Shown: positions 19,770 to 29,750, counted from the stretch's first letter. The stretch: DNA of 64,000 bases from Priestia aryabhattai B8W22 (GCF_000956595.1 NZ_JYOO01000016.1:55559-119558), one strand, 5' to 3'. Translations and numbers: made by a program. The notes: generated by a model not told the origin, from the letters alone.

Positions 19770-20204
19770 TTATTCTTCCCAGACTTTTACTTCTTTCATT
19801 ACGTCGCCATTTTTCATTTTTAACACTGTATCAAGTCCTTCTGTTACTTTTCCAAATACAGTGTGAACACCGTTCAAATGAGGCTGTGGCTCGTGAACAA
19901 GAAAGAACTGGCTGCCGCCTGTGTCTTTACCAGCATGTGCCATTGATAGAGAACCCGCTTCGTGTTTGTGAGGGTTTCCTTCTGTTTCACATTTAATTGA
20001 ATAGCCAGGGCCGCCAGCACCTGTACCAGTTGGGTCTCCTCCTTGAGAAACAAATCCAGGGATAACGCGGTGGAACGTTACGCCGTTGTAGAATCCTTCA
20101 TTAGCTAACTTTTCAAAGTTTTCTACTGTTCCTGGTGCTTCGTTCGGAAATAAGTCGATTAGAATTTTTTCGCCATTTTCCATTAAAATACTTGCTTTTT
20201 TCAT
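19770..20204 (-). CDS. ppiB: Peptidyl-prolyl cis-trans isomerase B (cyclophilin)
   Basis: 144 residues, single cyclophilin domain. Conserved active-site stretches are [10 protein letters not shown] (catalytic Arg), GSQFFLVH and HTVFGKV. It is a cytoplasmic folding helper because there is no signal peptide. ATG 20204 with GGAGG upstream is preferred; the 19 extra codons before it are not typical of the family. Confidence 0.96.
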   Translation of the reverse strand: MKKASILMENGEKILIDLFPNEAPGTVENFEKLANEGFYNGVTFHRVIPGFVSQGGDPTGTGAGGPGYSIKCETEGNPHKHEAGSLSMAHAGKDTGGSQFFLVHEPQPHLNGVHTVFGKVTEGLDTVLKMKNGDVMKEVKVWEE

Positions 20205-20593
20205 ATAAATGACCTCCAATATATGTATTAGTACCGCTACAGGCTCTATCTTCCCCGTCAAAGCGGCAAAACGTAAAAGTTGTAAATGCCACCTAGAGGC
20301 AGAACACTTACATTTATAAACTCACTCTATTCTACTACAAACAAGCTCATGAATTCAATGAATGCACTTTTTCACTTTCTTCTCGTAGGGCTCTAAATAA
20401 AAAATAGTAGTTGTGAGATGAAACTTTTTATAGTATCATCCGTCTAATACAGTGATGGAGATACATAGATTTCATTTTATATAGAAATCTACGCCTCTAG
20501 ACTGATTTATGGGAAAATGATGAATTGACTCTGTTACTTCAGACCTGCCCGTATTATAATAGGGCAAGTATGGGATTAAAGGAGGAAAAAGGT
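20205..20593. other. Intergenic stretch between divergent ppiB and ypuA
   Basis: 389 bases without a convincing gene. It holds a small 8-bp inverted repeat (TAGATTTC/GAAATCTA, about 20468-20493) and TTATAAT at about 20574, close to the ypuA start. No riboswitch or small ORF with a ribosome site was seen. Confidence 0.5.
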
Positions 20594-21469
20594 TTGAAAT
20601 TAACGATAAAAGCAATGATGGTGACATTAGGTCTTCTTCTATTCCTAACCGCACCCTTAAAAAGTTTTGCAGATGCTGCTCCTGGCGATGTGATTATTAC
20701 ATTAGGTCAGGACTTAACCAGCTCTCAGAAACAACAGGTATTAAATGACCTTGATGCACCAAGCAATGCTCAAACAGTAACCGTGACAAACCAAGAAGAG
20801 CATGAATATTTAGGTGACTTTATTCCAAAAGCTACTATTGGTTCTCGTGCTATTTCATCTTCTAGTATTACCCTTGGTTCAAAAGATTCTGGTTTAAGCG
20901 TATCAACTCAAAATATTAATGGTATTACAGACGACATGTATATTAATGCTTTGATGACCGCCGGCGTTAAAGATGCAAAAATCCAGATTACCGCTCCATT
21001 TGAAGTATCTGGTACAGCTGCTTTAACAGGTATTATGAAAGCATATGAAGTTCAAACAGATCAAAAAATCCCAGAAGAAGTAAAAAAAGCAGCCAATGAA
21101 GAGATGGTCCAGACATCTGAGCTTGGTGAAAAAATCGGTAAAGAAAAAGCAGCGCAGTTTATGGCAACAATCAAAGAAGAAATTGCCAAAGAAAATCCTC
21201 AAACAAAGGACGATTTACGCACGTTAATTCAACGAGTGGCTGATGATTTAGGTATTAAATTAACGGATTCAGAGCTTAATACACTTGTTGACTTTTTCAA
21301 TCGTTTAAAAGATATGAATATCGATTGGAATCAAGTAAAAGACCAGCTTTCTGCGACAAAGGAAAAAGTAACAACATTTCTTCAGTCAGAAGAAGGCCAA
21401 TCATTTCTTGATAAACTAAAGCAATTCTTTGTTGATATTATTAATGCTATTAAATCGTTATTCTCATAA
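20594..21469 (+). CDS. ypuA: YpuA, DUF1002 secreted protein
   Basis: 291 residues. Signal peptide about 1-26, with likely cleavage after SFADA. The mature part has the DUF1002 core (GDVIITLGQDL..., EEHEYLGDFIPKATIGSRAISSS, GTAALTGIMKAYE). The C-terminal third is helical. Function is unknown. The TTG at 20594 is chosen because AAAGGAGG lies 8 bases upstream and the signal peptide begins there. It sits between ppiB and lysA as in B. subtilis. Confidence 0.9.
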   Translation: MKLTIKAMMVTLGLLLFLTAPLKSFADAAPGDVIITLGQDLTSSQKQQVLNDLDAPSNAQTVTVTNQEEHEYLGDFIPKATIGSRAISSSSITLGSKDSGLSVSTQNINGITDDMYINALMTAGVKDAKIQITAPFEVSGTAALTGIMKAYEVQTDQKIPEEVKKAANEEMVQTSELGEKIGKEKAAQFMATIKEEIAKENPQTKDDLRTLIQRVADDLGIKLTDSELNTLVDFFNRLKDMNIDWNQVKDQLSATKEKVTTFLQSEEGQSFLDKLKQFFVDIINAIKSLFS

Positions 21470-21502
21470 AAAAAGAGCCTCTTGAACAAGAGGCTCTTTT
21501 TT
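21468..21502. terminator. Bidirectional terminator between ypuA and lysA
   Basis: AAAAAAGAGCCTCTT and its exact complement flank a four-base loop, immediately after the ypuA stop and 15 bases from the lysA stop. Confidence 0.92.
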
Positions 21503-21516
21503 ACGTTAATCACTCG

Positions 21517-22836
21517 TTACTTTTTTACTGTCACTTTGTATTTCACGTCATTTTTTACAATGTCTTCATATGTTTCGCGTTTTACGACTAGCTGTGCTTC
21601 TCCGTCTTCTACGAACACGACAGCTGGCTTTGGCAAACGGTTATAGTGACTTGCCATGGAATAACCGTATGCGCCTGTACAAAACATCGCTAATAAATCA
21701 TCTGGGTTTGCTTTTGGAAGATGTACATCCCACATTAGCATATCCCCCGATTCGCAGCACTTACCTGCGATGGATACGAGCTCATCACTCTCATCATTCA
21801 TTCGATTGGCAATGACTGCTTCATATTTCGCTTGATACAGCGCCGGACGGATATTGTCGTTCATTCCTCCATCAATCGCTACATATTCACGTACATTAGG
21901 TACATGTTTACGAGAACCGATTGAATACAGGGTCGTTCCAGCATCTCCTACAAGAGAGCGGCCGGGTTCAATCCAAATTTCAGGAATTTCTACCTCTAAC
22001 TGTTTGGACTGCTTTTTGACCTCTTCTATAATAACTTCCACATACTGCGAAACAGGAATAGGCTGATCTTCTTCCGTATAACGAATGCCAAAGCCCCCGC
22101 CTAAATTTAATACTTGCGGAACAAATTCTATACGTTGTTTCCACTCTTTCATTTTTGCAAAAAGCTTTTGAGTGGCCATAATAAATCCGGTTGTTTCAAA
22201 AATTTGCGATCCTATATGACAGTGAATACCTAAAAGTTCTAGCCCTTTGCTTTTCTGCACGAGACGAACCGCTTCGTCTGCCTGACCGTTTTGAAGGTCA
22301 AACCCAAACTTCGAGTCTTCCTGCCCTGTCAAGATATAATCATGCGTATGAGCTTCAATTCCAGGTGTTAATCTGAGAAGAACAGGCATCTTTTTTTGAT
22401 ACTGTTCCGTTATTTCCTGAAGCAATGCAATTTCATAAAAATTATCAACTACAATGCATCCTACATCTTCTTTGACGGCCATTTCCAGTTCTGCTCGGCT
22501 TTTATTGTTTCCATGAAAATGAATCCGTTCTTTCGGAAAGTCAGCTGCTAAAGCCGTATACAATTCCCCTCCGGACACAACGTCTAACGAAAGACCTTCT
22601 TCGTGAACGACTTGGACCATAGCAATTGTCGAAAACGCTTTGCTTGCATAAGCAACCTGTGCCTTTACCCCATGCTTTTCAAAGGTTTCTTTAAATCCTC
22701 TAGCACGCTGCCGAATTAAAGCTACGTCATATACGTAAAGAGGTGTCCCAAAATTTGATGCTAATTCAACTGTATCAACTCCACCAATTTCAAGATGACT
22801 CTGTTTATTTATGCGACTTGTTCCGTGTAAAAACAT
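21517..22836 (-). CDS. lysA: Diaminopimelate decarboxylase
   Basis: 439 residues, PLP fold-type III. It makes L-lysine from meso-diaminopimelate. The PLP lysine is in QVAYASKAFS; the glycine-rich phosphate loop (LNLGGGFGIRY), EPGRSLVG, and the catalytic cysteine region GKCCESGDML are all visible. Although B. subtilis lysA also lies after the spoVA operon, the two are separated here by a terminator at 22865. Confidence 0.96.
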   Translation of the reverse strand: MFLHGTSRINKQSHLEIGGVDTVELASNFGTPLYVYDVALIRQRARGFKETFEKHGVKAQVAYASKAFSTIAMVQVVHEEGLSLDVVSGGELYTALAADFPKERIHFHGNNKSRAELEMAVKEDVGCIVVDNFYEIALLQEITEQYQKKMPVLLRLTPGIEAHTHDYILTGQEDSKFGFDLQNGQADEAVRLVQKSKGLELLGIHCHIGSQIFETTGFIMATQKLFAKMKEWKQRIEFVPQVLNLGGGFGIRYTEEDQPIPVSQYVEVIIEEVKKQSKQLEVEIPEIWIEPGRSLVGDAGTTLYSIGSRKHVPNVREYVAIDGGMNDNIRPALYQAKYEAVIANRMNDESDELVSIAGKCCESGDMLMWDVHLPKANPDDLLAMFCTGAYGYSMASHYNRLPKPAVVFVEDGEAQLVVKRETYEDIVKNDVKYKVTVKK

Positions 22837-22864
22837 GTTTAGACCCCGTTCCTGTGTATAGTGT

Positions 22865-22903
22865 AAAAAAGACAGTTAACGGCAATTCGCTGCTAACTGT
22901 CTA
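22865..22903 (-). terminator. Terminator of the spoVA operon
   Basis: On the minus strand AGACAGTTAGCAG pairs with the TAACTGTCT arm, followed by TTTTTT. It lies between spoVAF and lysA. Confidence 0.85.
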
Positions 22904-22974
22904 AATATTTATTATTTTCCATATTTAAAACAAATCTATCACATCTTCATACAGGTTTCAACCACATATTTTGT

Positions 22975-24456
22975 TTAAGGTTTTGCAGGCTGGCGGTCTT
23001 TGTCCTGCGGATGTACAATACTAGGACGCGGATTTGCTCCAGGAACCGGTGTACGAATGAGAATCTGCCATAAAGCCTGCGGATTGAATGGAAGAAACGG
23101 CCACAAATAGGGCGTATTCAACGATTTTAATCGCGCCATATAGAGAATGATACACGTTGTTGCAATAAGAAACCCTGGAGTATGAAAGGCCGCCACAAAA
23201 ATTAACAAAAATAATCGCAGCATTTTATTTGCTACTGCTAACTCATAGCTTGGCGTTGCGAATGAACCAATTGCTGCAATAGCCACATACAAAATAACCT
23301 CCGGAACAAAGAGACCTACATCAATAGCAATTTGCCCAATAAGCGCAGCGGCAATCAAGCCCATCGCCGTGGCGAGCGGCGTCGGCGTATGAATGGCCGC
23401 CATCCTCAGAAATTCAATCCCAAAATCAGCTAGGAAAATTTGAACAACAGTTGGAATATTTGTTGCTTCGTTTGGTCCAATAAACTGCAATTTTGACGGC
23501 AGCAAGTCTGGCTCAAGTACAAATAACAGCCATAGCGGCAATAAGAAAAGAGAAGCAAGAATTCCTAAAAACCGTATCCAGCGGATAAACGTACCGACAG
23601 AAGGAGCCTGCCTGTATTCTTCTGCATGCTGCACGTGATGAAACAGCGTAGTTGGCGTAATAATAACGCTTGGAGACGTATCGGTAATAATGATCACATG
23701 CCCTTCTAGTACATGAGCTGCTGCTGTGTCCGGACGTTCGGTATAGCGTACCATTGGAAAAGGATTAATTCCTTGTTTGACTAAAAACTCTTCAATTGAT
23801 TTGTCAGCCATCGGTAAACCATCTATATCAATTGCTTCTAGTTCATCTTTTATCAGTTTGACCAGCCCTGGATCAGCTACGCCATTTATGTACCCAATCG
23901 CTACGTCCAGTTTTGATCGTTCGCCTACCTTCATAATTTCAAAACGAAATCTTCCGTCACGAATTCGTCTTCTTGTTAACGCTGTATTGATAATGATGTT
24001 TTCAGTGTACCCATCTCTTGCTCCGCGAATCACTTTCTCTGTATCCGCTTCTTCAGGGGATCTGCCAGGATATGTACGCACATCGACTTCAAAGCCAACT
24101 TCTTCACCGTCAATTAAAACGAATAGCAGTCCTGATAAAACCGACACCATTCCATCATCCAGCGTCTTTAAAGGCTTGACTTGCTGATGAATAAGACGGT
24201 TTTCAACAATATCCTTTAGCTTTGCCCGTTCAACTTCATTATCATTAATTTGAACGAGGACTTTGGTAATTTCAATAATAAATGAACTATCGCACAGTCC
24301 TGTTACATAGTAAACGTGAACTTCTCGATCCAAAATAAGTAGTTTACGCACGCCCACATCAAAACTTGTGTTCATACTAGCGTTTTCTTTGAACCACTGA
24401 TCGTTTTTTTGTACTTTCGAAAAAATAGCTGTTTTCTGCTCTGCTAGCTTATCCAA
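22975..24456 (-). CDS. spoVAF: Stage V sporulation protein AF (GerA-family membrane protein)
   Basis: 493 residues, homologous to GerAA-type germinant receptor A subunits. It has a large N-terminal cytoplasmic domain, then about five membrane segments from residue 310 onward, and the family motif [20 protein letters not shown]. It is a spore inner-membrane protein that in B. subtilis promotes dipicolinate release during germination. Last gene of the spoVA operon; its start lies eight bases inside spoVAEA. Confidence 0.94.
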   Translation of the reverse strand: MDKLAEQKTAIFSKVQKNDQWFKENASMNTSFDVGVRKLLILDREVHVYYVTGLCDSSFIIEITKVLVQINDNEVERAKLKDIVENRLIHQQVKPLKTLDDGMVSVLSGLLFVLIDGEEVGFEVDVRTYPGRSPEEADTEKVIRGARDGYTENIIINTALTRRRIRDGRFRFEIMKVGERSKLDVAIGYINGVADPGLVKLIKDELEAIDIDGLPMADKSIEEFLVKQGINPFPMVRYTERPDTAAAHVLEGHVIIITDTSPSVIITPTTLFHHVQHAEEYRQAPSVGTFIRWIRFLGILASLFLLPLWLLFVLEPDLLPSKLQFIGPNEATNIPTVVQIFLADFGIEFLRMAAIHTPTPLATAMGLIAAALIGQIAIDVGLFVPEVILYVAIAAIGSFATPSYELAVANKMLRLFLLIFVAAFHTPGFLIATTCIILYMARLKSLNTPYLWPFLPFNPQALWQILIRTPVPGANPRPSIVHPQDKDRQPAKP

Positions 24457-25015
24457 ACGAACCGCTCCTTTCTAAAATAAGTCTTGCTGCTTTTTCTGTA
24501 ATAGGACATCCCAGTTTAACATCATCCATCCTAGCCATTTTGCCGATATCCCCTATTCCTACAACTAAGGGAATATCGAGCTGATCCAAGCAGTAAACTG
24601 TATCTCCATTAATTCGTCCGACTTCTAACTCTTGAATTCCGCTTTTATCCACGCCGTAATGCGATATTTCCCCAAAACGATCAATGGTCACATCCACTCT
24701 TGTCCATTCGCTTTGATGAGTACGTGATGCAACAGCAATCACTCCAAGAACTTCTACTTGAGGATGCTTTGCTACATGGAGCAAAGCAATTTCCCCAGGT
24801 CCTTCCTCTAAGAAACCGCTATCGTCAAACATCACAAAGACGGGGTCATATGGTGCTTGAAGAATTAAATCTACTGTTTGACTACCTGTTAACGTAGTAG
24901 GGTTTCCATATGACCTCGAAATGCATCTGCCACCAACCGATTGGGCTACATGCTCAATGGCTTTGCGCGCATATTCATCCCCATCGGTTACAATAATGAC
25001 CCTTCTTTTTTTCAT
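24449..25015 (-). CDS. spoVAEA: Stage V sporulation protein SpoVAEa
   Basis: 188 residues, soluble, with no membrane segment. The family N terminus ([21 protein letters not shown]) and the later GIGDIGKM are present. A forespore protein encoded in the spoVA operon; its role in the dipicolinate channel is not settled. Six bases follow spoVAEB and it overlaps spoVAF. Confidence 0.92.
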   Translation of the reverse strand: MKKRRVIIVTDGDEYARKAIEHVAQSVGGRCISRSYGNPTTLTGSQTVDLILQAPYDPVFVMFDDSGFLEEGPGEIALLHVAKHPQVEVLGVIAVASRTHQSEWTRVDVTIDRFGEISHYGVDKSGIQELEVGRINGDTVYCLDQLDIPLVVGIGDIGKMARMDDVKLGCPITEKAARLILERSGSFG

Positions 25016-25021
25016 AATCTT

Positions 25022-25372
25022 TTATCCTTTCGGTTTAAAGATTAACGCAATAATAAAAGCAAATAAAATAGCTGCTGAAATTCCAGCCGAAGTAAGTTCA
25101 AAAATCCCAATCCCAATCCCAATAAATCCGTGGTCATCCGCTTGCTTCATCGCTCCGTGCAACAAAGAATGACCAAAGCTTGTAATTGGAACCGTCGCTC
25201 CGGCGCCAGCAAATTCAATTAACTTATCATAAAGACCAAATCCATCTAAAATCGCTCCTGCAACTACAAACGAACTCATAACATGCGCTGGAGTAAGCTT
25301 AGCAAGATCAAGCAGCAGCTGCCCAATAACGCAAATGATTCCTCCTACAGCAAAAGCTATTACATACTCCAT
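25022..25372 (-). CDS. spoVAEB: Stage V sporulation protein SpoVAEb
   Basis: 116 residues, four predicted membrane segments, related to SpoVAC (shared [24 protein letters not shown]). It is part of the inner-membrane channel that moves Ca-dipicolinate into the forespore. It starts three bases after the spoVAD stop. Confidence 0.94.
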   Translation of the reverse strand: MEYVIAFAVGGIICVIGQLLLDLAKLTPAHVMSSFVVAGAILDGFGLYDKLIEFAGAGATVPITSFGHSLLHGAMKQADDHGFIGIGIGIFELTSAGISAAILFAFIIALIFKPKG

Positions 25373-25375
25373 TGA

Positions 25376-26392
25376 TCATCCCCCCTCCCCAATATGTTCT
25401 AAGACGACGCCATGAGCAATTGTTGGAATTGACTCTTTTTGCTGAATCATCGTTGGACTTAAAAGAGCTCCTGTTGCCACCATAAACACTTTCTTTAAGT
25501 TTCCTGATTTTAATTCATTTAAAATATGCCCATATGTGACAATAGCCGAGCAGCCGCAGCCGCTTCCTCCTGCAAATACATTTTGGTCGGGGCGATATAC
25601 CATTAATCCGCAATCATTATGATTGGTTGATATATCGTAGCCTTCGTCCTTGAGCAGCTGTTTTAAGATTGGACTGCCTACACCAGATAAATCTCCTGTT
25701 AAAATAAGATCATACTCGCTTGGAGCGATGTTTAAGTCTTCCAAATGTCTTTGAATGGTATCTGCAGCAGCTGGTGCCATAGCAGAACCCATATCGTTTG
25801 CATTTTTAATCCCATAATCCATTACCCGACCAATCGTTGCAGACGTCAGACGCACAATACCTTTTTCTTTCGAGACCAGCGCTGCCCCTGCTCCCGTAAT
25901 GGTTGCCGTTGCCGTATCTGGTTTTTGTCCTCCGTACTCGGTAGGATTTCGAAATTGGCGCTCAGCCGTTGCGTTATGACTGCTCGCTGATGCAATAACA
26001 CGATTAGCAAATCCCGCATCCACAAGAGCTGCTCCTGTTGCCAGCGTTTCCATTGATGTGGAGCAAGCCCCAAACATGCATAGAAAAGGAATTTGATTAT
26101 GCCGAGCTACAAAATTAGCCGTTACGTTTTGATTTAATAAATCTCCAGCCAAAAACAAATCAACGTCTTCATAGGATAAATTTATTTTTTGCAAGCAGGA
26201 ATCAATGGATTCCGTCATCAGTCTTCTTTCAGCTAACTCCCAGTTGTCTTCTTCACAGTGCAAATCTTTATGTGTAATATCAAATGTTTCTCCCAACGGT
26301 CCATCTGCTTCTTTTGGACCTACTGCTGTTCCTGTAGCATTAATATAAATAGGATTTTCATAAACCCACGTTTGCTTTCCAGTTTTTCTCAT
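25376..26392 (-). CDS. spoVAD: Stage V sporulation protein SpoVAD (dipicolinate-binding)
   Basis: 338 residues with a thiolase-like fold. SpoVAD binds dipicolinic acid directly at the outer face of the inner forespore membrane. Recognised by the N terminus (KQTWVYENPIYINATGTAVG) and MFGACSTSMETLATGA. It lies between spoVAC and spoVAEB. The frame is intact. Confidence 0.95.
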   Translation of the reverse strand: MRKTGKQTWVYENPIYINATGTAVGPKEADGPLGETFDITHKDLHCEEDNWELAERRLMTESIDSCLQKINLSYEDVDLFLAGDLLNQNVTANFVARHNQIPFLCMFGACSTSMETLATGAALVDAGFANRVIASASSHNATAERQFRNPTEYGGQKPDTATATITGAGAALVSKEKGIVRLTSATIGRVMDYGIKNANDMGSAMAPAAADTIQRHLEDLNIAPSEYDLILTGDLSGVGSPILKQLLKDEGYDISTNHNDCGLMVYRPDQNVFAGGSGCGCSAIVTYGHILNELKSGNLKKVFMVATGALLSPTMIQQKESIPTIAHGVVLEHIGEGG

Positions 26393-26405
26393 AATCCCCC
26401 TCTTT

Positions 26406-26868
26406 TCATAGCAAATAAGTTTTAAAAAGGTAGCGAATGATTCCTACAACGTAAGCGGAAACCGTTCCAAATACAATGACGTTTCCGGCCAGTTTAAACA
26501 TGTTCGTCGCAACTCCGAGAACAATTCCTTCACTTCGATGTTCAAGCGCTGCACTCGTCATGGAATTGGCAAAACCCGTAACAGGAACGGCTGAACCTGC
26601 ACCTGCGAATTGACCAATACGATCGTATATCCCAAACCCGGTTAAGAGCGCAGATATTAAAATAAGGGTTGCAACGGTAGGATTACCTGCTATTTTTTTC
26701 ATTAAAGTCAAAAAATGCAATATAGAAATTTTGAATTGCCTGTCCTAATGTACAAATGATTCCCCCTACCAAAAAGGCTTTTAGGCAATTTGCCACATAT
26801 GAAGGTTTAGGCTGAAATGGTTTAATGCTTTCTTGATAGTTATCTTTTAATTTTTGATTATTTGCCAC
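26406..26868 (-). pseudogene. spoVAC: spoVAC, frameshifted in an A7 tract
   Basis: The two halves of SpoVAC lie in different frames. The first (26868 down to a TAA at 26685-26683) gives about 55 native residues ending FYIAFFDFNEK and then NSR. The second frame resumes with IAGNPTVATLILISALL and runs to the normal C terminus at 26406. In an intact protein NEK would lead directly into the AGNP segment. Removing one A from the A7 run (plus-strand T at 26693-26699) restores one frame of about 153 residues. Both halves are otherwise well conserved, so this is either a very recent mutation or a homopolymer sequencing error. SpoVAC is a channel component needed for dipicolinate uptake. The likely start is GTG at 26868. 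Confidence 0.9.
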
Positions 26869-26886
26869 TTTACATACATCCTTTTC

Positions 26887-27309
26887 TTATTGATTAACAA
26901 AATAAATCCAATGAAATAATGATCCGCATACTTTGCCTAGTACAATGGCCATTAACAATAAAATAAGCTTGCCTTCCATTCCTATCCGTTTCGTTAACGT
27001 CGGCAATACATTAAGCACTTCTGTTAACGCTGCTGCCAGCATCCCAATAAAAATACCGCTCGTTAGACCTATGATCATAATAAATACCGCAGGAAATTGC
27101 CACGTATATTGATGAAGACTGCACCAACCGCCTGTAACAGCACCACCTACAACTCCCCACTCATATGCTTGAATGTATTTCATGGTTTTGGTCAGCTGCA
27201 TCAAACGCGGAATAATGCCCAGCACCGTTAAAAATGCTACAAACCCAGCACCTGCAGCCAGTCCTCCCGCAAGTCCAATTACAATGGTCATCACAATGTT
27301 AATGATCAT
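26887..27309 (-). CDS. spoVAB: Stage V sporulation protein SpoVAB
   Basis: 140 residues, about four membrane segments. Family motifs are GLAGGLAAGAGFVAFLTVLG and FIGMLAAALTEVLNVLP. Component of the SpoVA dipicolinate apparatus. The start overlaps the end of spoVAA; ATG 27309 is chosen, although no strong ribosome site is visible, so translation may be coupled. Confidence 0.93.
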   Translation of the reverse strand: MIINIVMTIVIGLAGGLAAGAGFVAFLTVLGIIPRLMQLTKTMKYIQAYEWGVVGGAVTGGWCSLHQYTWQFPAVFIMIIGLTSGIFIGMLAAALTEVLNVLPTLTKRIGMEGKLILLLMAIVLGKVCGSLFHWIYFVNQ

Positions 27310-27919
27310 CAATTTTTTTCATACTTTCTTTATTCTCGTGCATAATGACGTATTGATCTAAGTCTTGCTGGTAATTAAACATTTCGACTTCGAGAGGACT
27401 AGGCTCTTCATTAATTCGTTTTCTAAAGACGTGGTTAAAAAACAGAATCATTCCCAGCCCCAAACCGATAGAGTAAGGCACTTGAATCAGCAAAGGCTGC
27501 TTATCTCTCAGACCGGTCAGCATATAGAACAATTTTTGATGTACTTGTCTCATACTCACATCTTCGTGAAAGTTCATAATTGCTAAAGCAGCTCCGATGA
27601 AGAGAAGAAACCAAACAGCTAGAAAAAACAAAAAGGAATATTGTTTCTTTTTATACACGACCTCTACAATTGTTTGAGCGGGTCCAATCGTCTGAATGTC
27701 TAAGTGCGGATACTGAGAGGCAACTTTTTCAATTACCTTCATTAAATCAACAATGATAATATTTCGATCGCTCATACTTACTTGATATACAATTAGCTTT
27801 TCAATTTGCTTTTGAACAGAATCTCCTGCTATAACCATTGCTAATTGTCCAATATTTACAGCCTCATCAGGTTTTACTTGAATACGATGCCTCATTTTAA
27901 GATAAAGAACGTTTTCCAT
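27299..27919 (-). CDS. spoVAA: Stage V sporulation protein SpoVAA
   Basis: 206 residues. A soluble N-terminal domain (about 1-110) is followed by two membrane segments (about 118-138 and 168-188). First gene of the spoVA operon, preceded by a good forespore (sigma-G) promoter match and separated from sigF by a terminator. Confidence 0.93.
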   Translation of the reverse strand: MENVLYLKMRHRIQVKPDEAVNIGQLAMVIAGDSVQKQIEKLIVYQVSMSDRNIIIVDLMKVIEKVASQYPHLDIQTIGPAQTIVEVVYKKKQYSFLFFLAVWFLLFIGAALAIMNFHEDVSMRQVHQKLFYMLTGLRDKQPLLIQVPYSIGLGLGMILFFNHVFRKRINEEPSPLEVEMFNYQQDLDQYVIMHENKESMKKIDDH

Positions 27920-27958
27920 TCATATCACACCTTACGATTCATTATCTCCCTGTACGTG

Positions 27959-27989
27959 TAGTATGGATTTTCTTAAATTTTCTAATTCA
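27959..27989 (-). promoter_or_regulatory. Putative sigma-G promoter of the spoVA operon
   Basis: On the minus strand TGAATT (27989-27984), an 18-base spacer and CATACTA (27965-27959) match the sigma-G consensus of B. subtilis. It starts about 50 bases before spoVAA. Confidence 0.75.
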
Positions 27990-28020
27990 CGTTTCTGAAC
28001 AGACCATTAATTACCAAATG

Positions 28021-28073
28021 AAAAAAGCAATCCGTTTCACTATTCTTCTTTGAATAGCAAAACGGATTGCTTC
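28021..28073 (-). terminator. Terminator of the spoIIA operon
   Basis: On the minus strand AAGCAATCCGTTT pairs with AAACGGATTGCTT, with a second inner stem GCTATTC/GAATAGT, then TTTTTT. It lies 7 bases after the sigF stop and isolates spoVA from sigF. Confidence 0.9.
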
Positions 28074-28080
28074 TTAAGCA

Positions 28081-28842
28081 TTATGTGTCATTCATATGCA
28101 GCTTCATTTGTTTTAAAATTTTCTTCTCAAGCCTCGATACCTGAACCTGAGAAATTCCCAGCCTTGCGGCCACTTCGGACTGAGTTTGGTCTTTGTAATA
28201 CCTCAAATAGACAATGAGCTTTTCACGCTCATCAAGTTCTTCAATTGCTTCTTTTAAGGCAATTTTATCAAACCACTTCGCTTCCGTATGATCAGCAATT
28301 TGGTCAAGAAGGGTAATTGGATCTCCGTCATTTTCATAGACGGTCTCGTGAATAGACGAAGGAGCACGATTAGCTTCTTGAGCTAGTACTACTTCTTCAG
28401 GAGTGAGATCCAAATGTTCTGCAACCTCAGCGACTGTAGGGACGCGTCCAAGTAATTTGGAAAGCTCGTCTTTTGCTTTACGTATTTTATTGCTCATTTC
28501 TTTGAGAGAACGGCTAACCTTTACCGTACCATCATCACGAATAAATCGCTGAATTTCACCAATAATCATTGGAACAGCATATGTTGAAAATTTAACATCA
28601 TACGATAGATCAAATTTATCAACGGACTTTAATAGCCCTATACATCCAATTTGAAATAAATCATCGGGCTCATAACCACGGTTAATAAAACGTTGAACAA
28701 CCGACCAAACGAGCCGCATATTTTTTTGGACGATTGTATCTCGTGCAATTTGATCACCTTGCTGACTGCGCTTGATGAGGTCTTTAACTTCATGATCCTT
28801 TAAATACGGTTCGTTTTTATTTTTTTTGACCTCCACATCCAT
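28081..28842 (-). CDS. sigF: Forespore RNA polymerase sigma factor SigF
   Basis: 253 residues, sigma-70 group 3. Region 2 includes DLFQIGCIGLLKSVDKFD and region 4 has a helix-turn-helix with QSEVAARLGISQVQVSR. First compartment-specific sigma factor of the forespore, held by SpoIIAB. ATG 28842 matches the B. subtilis N terminus (MDVEVKK) and has GGAG upstream. It lies 12 bases after spoIIAB. Confidence 0.97.
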   Translation of the reverse strand: MDVEVKKNKNEPYLKDHEVKDLIKRSQQGDQIARDTIVQKNMRLVWSVVQRFINRGYEPDDLFQIGCIGLLKSVDKFDLSYDVKFSTYAVPMIIGEIQRFIRDDGTVKVSRSLKEMSNKIRKAKDELSKLLGRVPTVAEVAEHLDLTPEEVVLAQEANRAPSSIHETVYENDGDPITLLDQIADHTEAKWFDKIALKEAIEELDEREKLIVYLRYYKDQTQSEVAARLGISQVQVSRLEKKILKQMKLHMNDT

Positions 28843-28854
28843 TGGCAAGTCTCC

Positions 28855-29298
28855 TTAATTACATAGCGCTTTACTATTTGTTAAGTGCTTTTTTAAATAT
28901 AAGGTCGTACCTTCTAATACAGTAGACTCCACTCGAATTTCGTCCATAAAGTTTTCCATTATGGTGAAACCCATTCCAGAACGCTCTAGATCTGGCTTCG
29001 TTGTGTATAAAGGCTGCTTGGCTTCATCCACGTTATCGATACCAATTCCTTCATCACGAATCATCAGCTCGACTACACCGTCTTCATGAAGCGTCACAGA
29101 AATATATACCACACCATCCGGATTGCTTTCGTAGCCGTGAATAATAGCATTTGTTACTGCTTCAGATACGACTGTTTTAATTTCTGTTAACTCATCCATT
29201 GTTGGATCTAACTGCGTAATAAATGATGCTACCGTGACGCGGGCAAACGATTCATTTTGACTAAGCGCGGAAAATTGGAGGTTCATTTGATTTTTCAT
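28855..29298 (-). CDS. spoIIAB: Anti-sigma F factor and serine kinase SpoIIAB
   Basis: 147 residues, GHKL ATPase fold. Motifs are N box [13 protein letters not shown]1 box IRDEGIGI, and G2 region [14 protein letters not shown]. It binds SigF and phosphorylates SpoIIAA. The ATG overlaps the spoIIAA TAA by one base, which helps equalise the two proteins. Confidence 0.97.
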   Translation of the reverse strand: MKNQMNLQFSALSQNESFARVTVASFITQLDPTMDELTEIKTVVSEAVTNAIIHGYESNPDGVVYISVTLHEDGVVELMIRDEGIGIDNVDEAKQPLYTTKPDLERSGMGFTIMENFMDEIRVESTVLEGTTLYLKKHLTNSKALCN

Positions 29299-29648
29299 TA
29301 TGCCACCCCCAATTTTTGAAGCGCGTTTTCTTCATTAGGTTCAAAACGAATAATTTTAAATAAGCCTGACATATTAAACAGACGTTCTACGGCAGGAGAA
29401 ATAGCGCATACAACCATTTCCCCGCCATTATTATGAACCTGTTTGTATCTCCCTAAAATAACCCCTAAGCCAGAGCTGTCCATAAAGGTTAAATGCTGTA
29501 AATTTAAAATCAAATGGCTGATAGATTCCTTCTCTATCGCTTCAGTGATTTTGCTTCTTAGCTCTTCTGCCGTATGATGATCTAATTCTCCTGTTAATCG
29601 AACCAACAAGACATCTTGTTTGAATTCCAATTCAATCGAAAGACTCAC
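29298..29648 (-). CDS. spoIIAA: Anti-anti-sigma factor SpoIIAA
   Basis: 116 residues, STAS domain, with the phosphorylated serine in [16 protein letters not shown]. Its unphosphorylated form releases SigF from SpoIIAB. The GTG at 29648 is chosen because AGGAGG lies 8 bases upstream and it matches the family start; a longer frame to 29720 has no support. Confidence 0.97.
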   Translation of the reverse strand: MSLSIELEFKQDVLLVRLTGELDHHTAEELRSKITEAIEKESISHLILNLQHLTFMDSSGLGVILGRYKQVHNNGGEMVVCAISPAVERLFNMSGLFKIIRFEPNEENALQKLGVA

Positions 29649-29680
29649 TATACAAACCTCCTCGGAAATCTTATAGTCAG

Positions 29681-29710
29681 TCTTTCGCTGCCGACAGAAT
29701 AGAATCCTTC
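29681..29710 (-). promoter_or_regulatory. Putative sigma-H promoter of spoIIA
   Basis: On the minus strand GAAGGATTC, 12 bases, then AGCGAAAGA fit the sigma-H consensus (RnAGGAWWW ... RnnGAAT). It lies about 33 bases before the spoIIAA start, where B. subtilis has its sigma-H promoter. Confidence 0.65.
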
Positions 29711-29750
29711 TCACCGACAAAACTAGTTCTATTTCGTCACATTTAGCTGT

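Noticed and set aside
26683..26868. A separate 61-residue protein (first half of spoVAC)
   Set aside because: It matches the N terminus of SpoVAC and stops just after the A7 tract, so it is a frameshift product.
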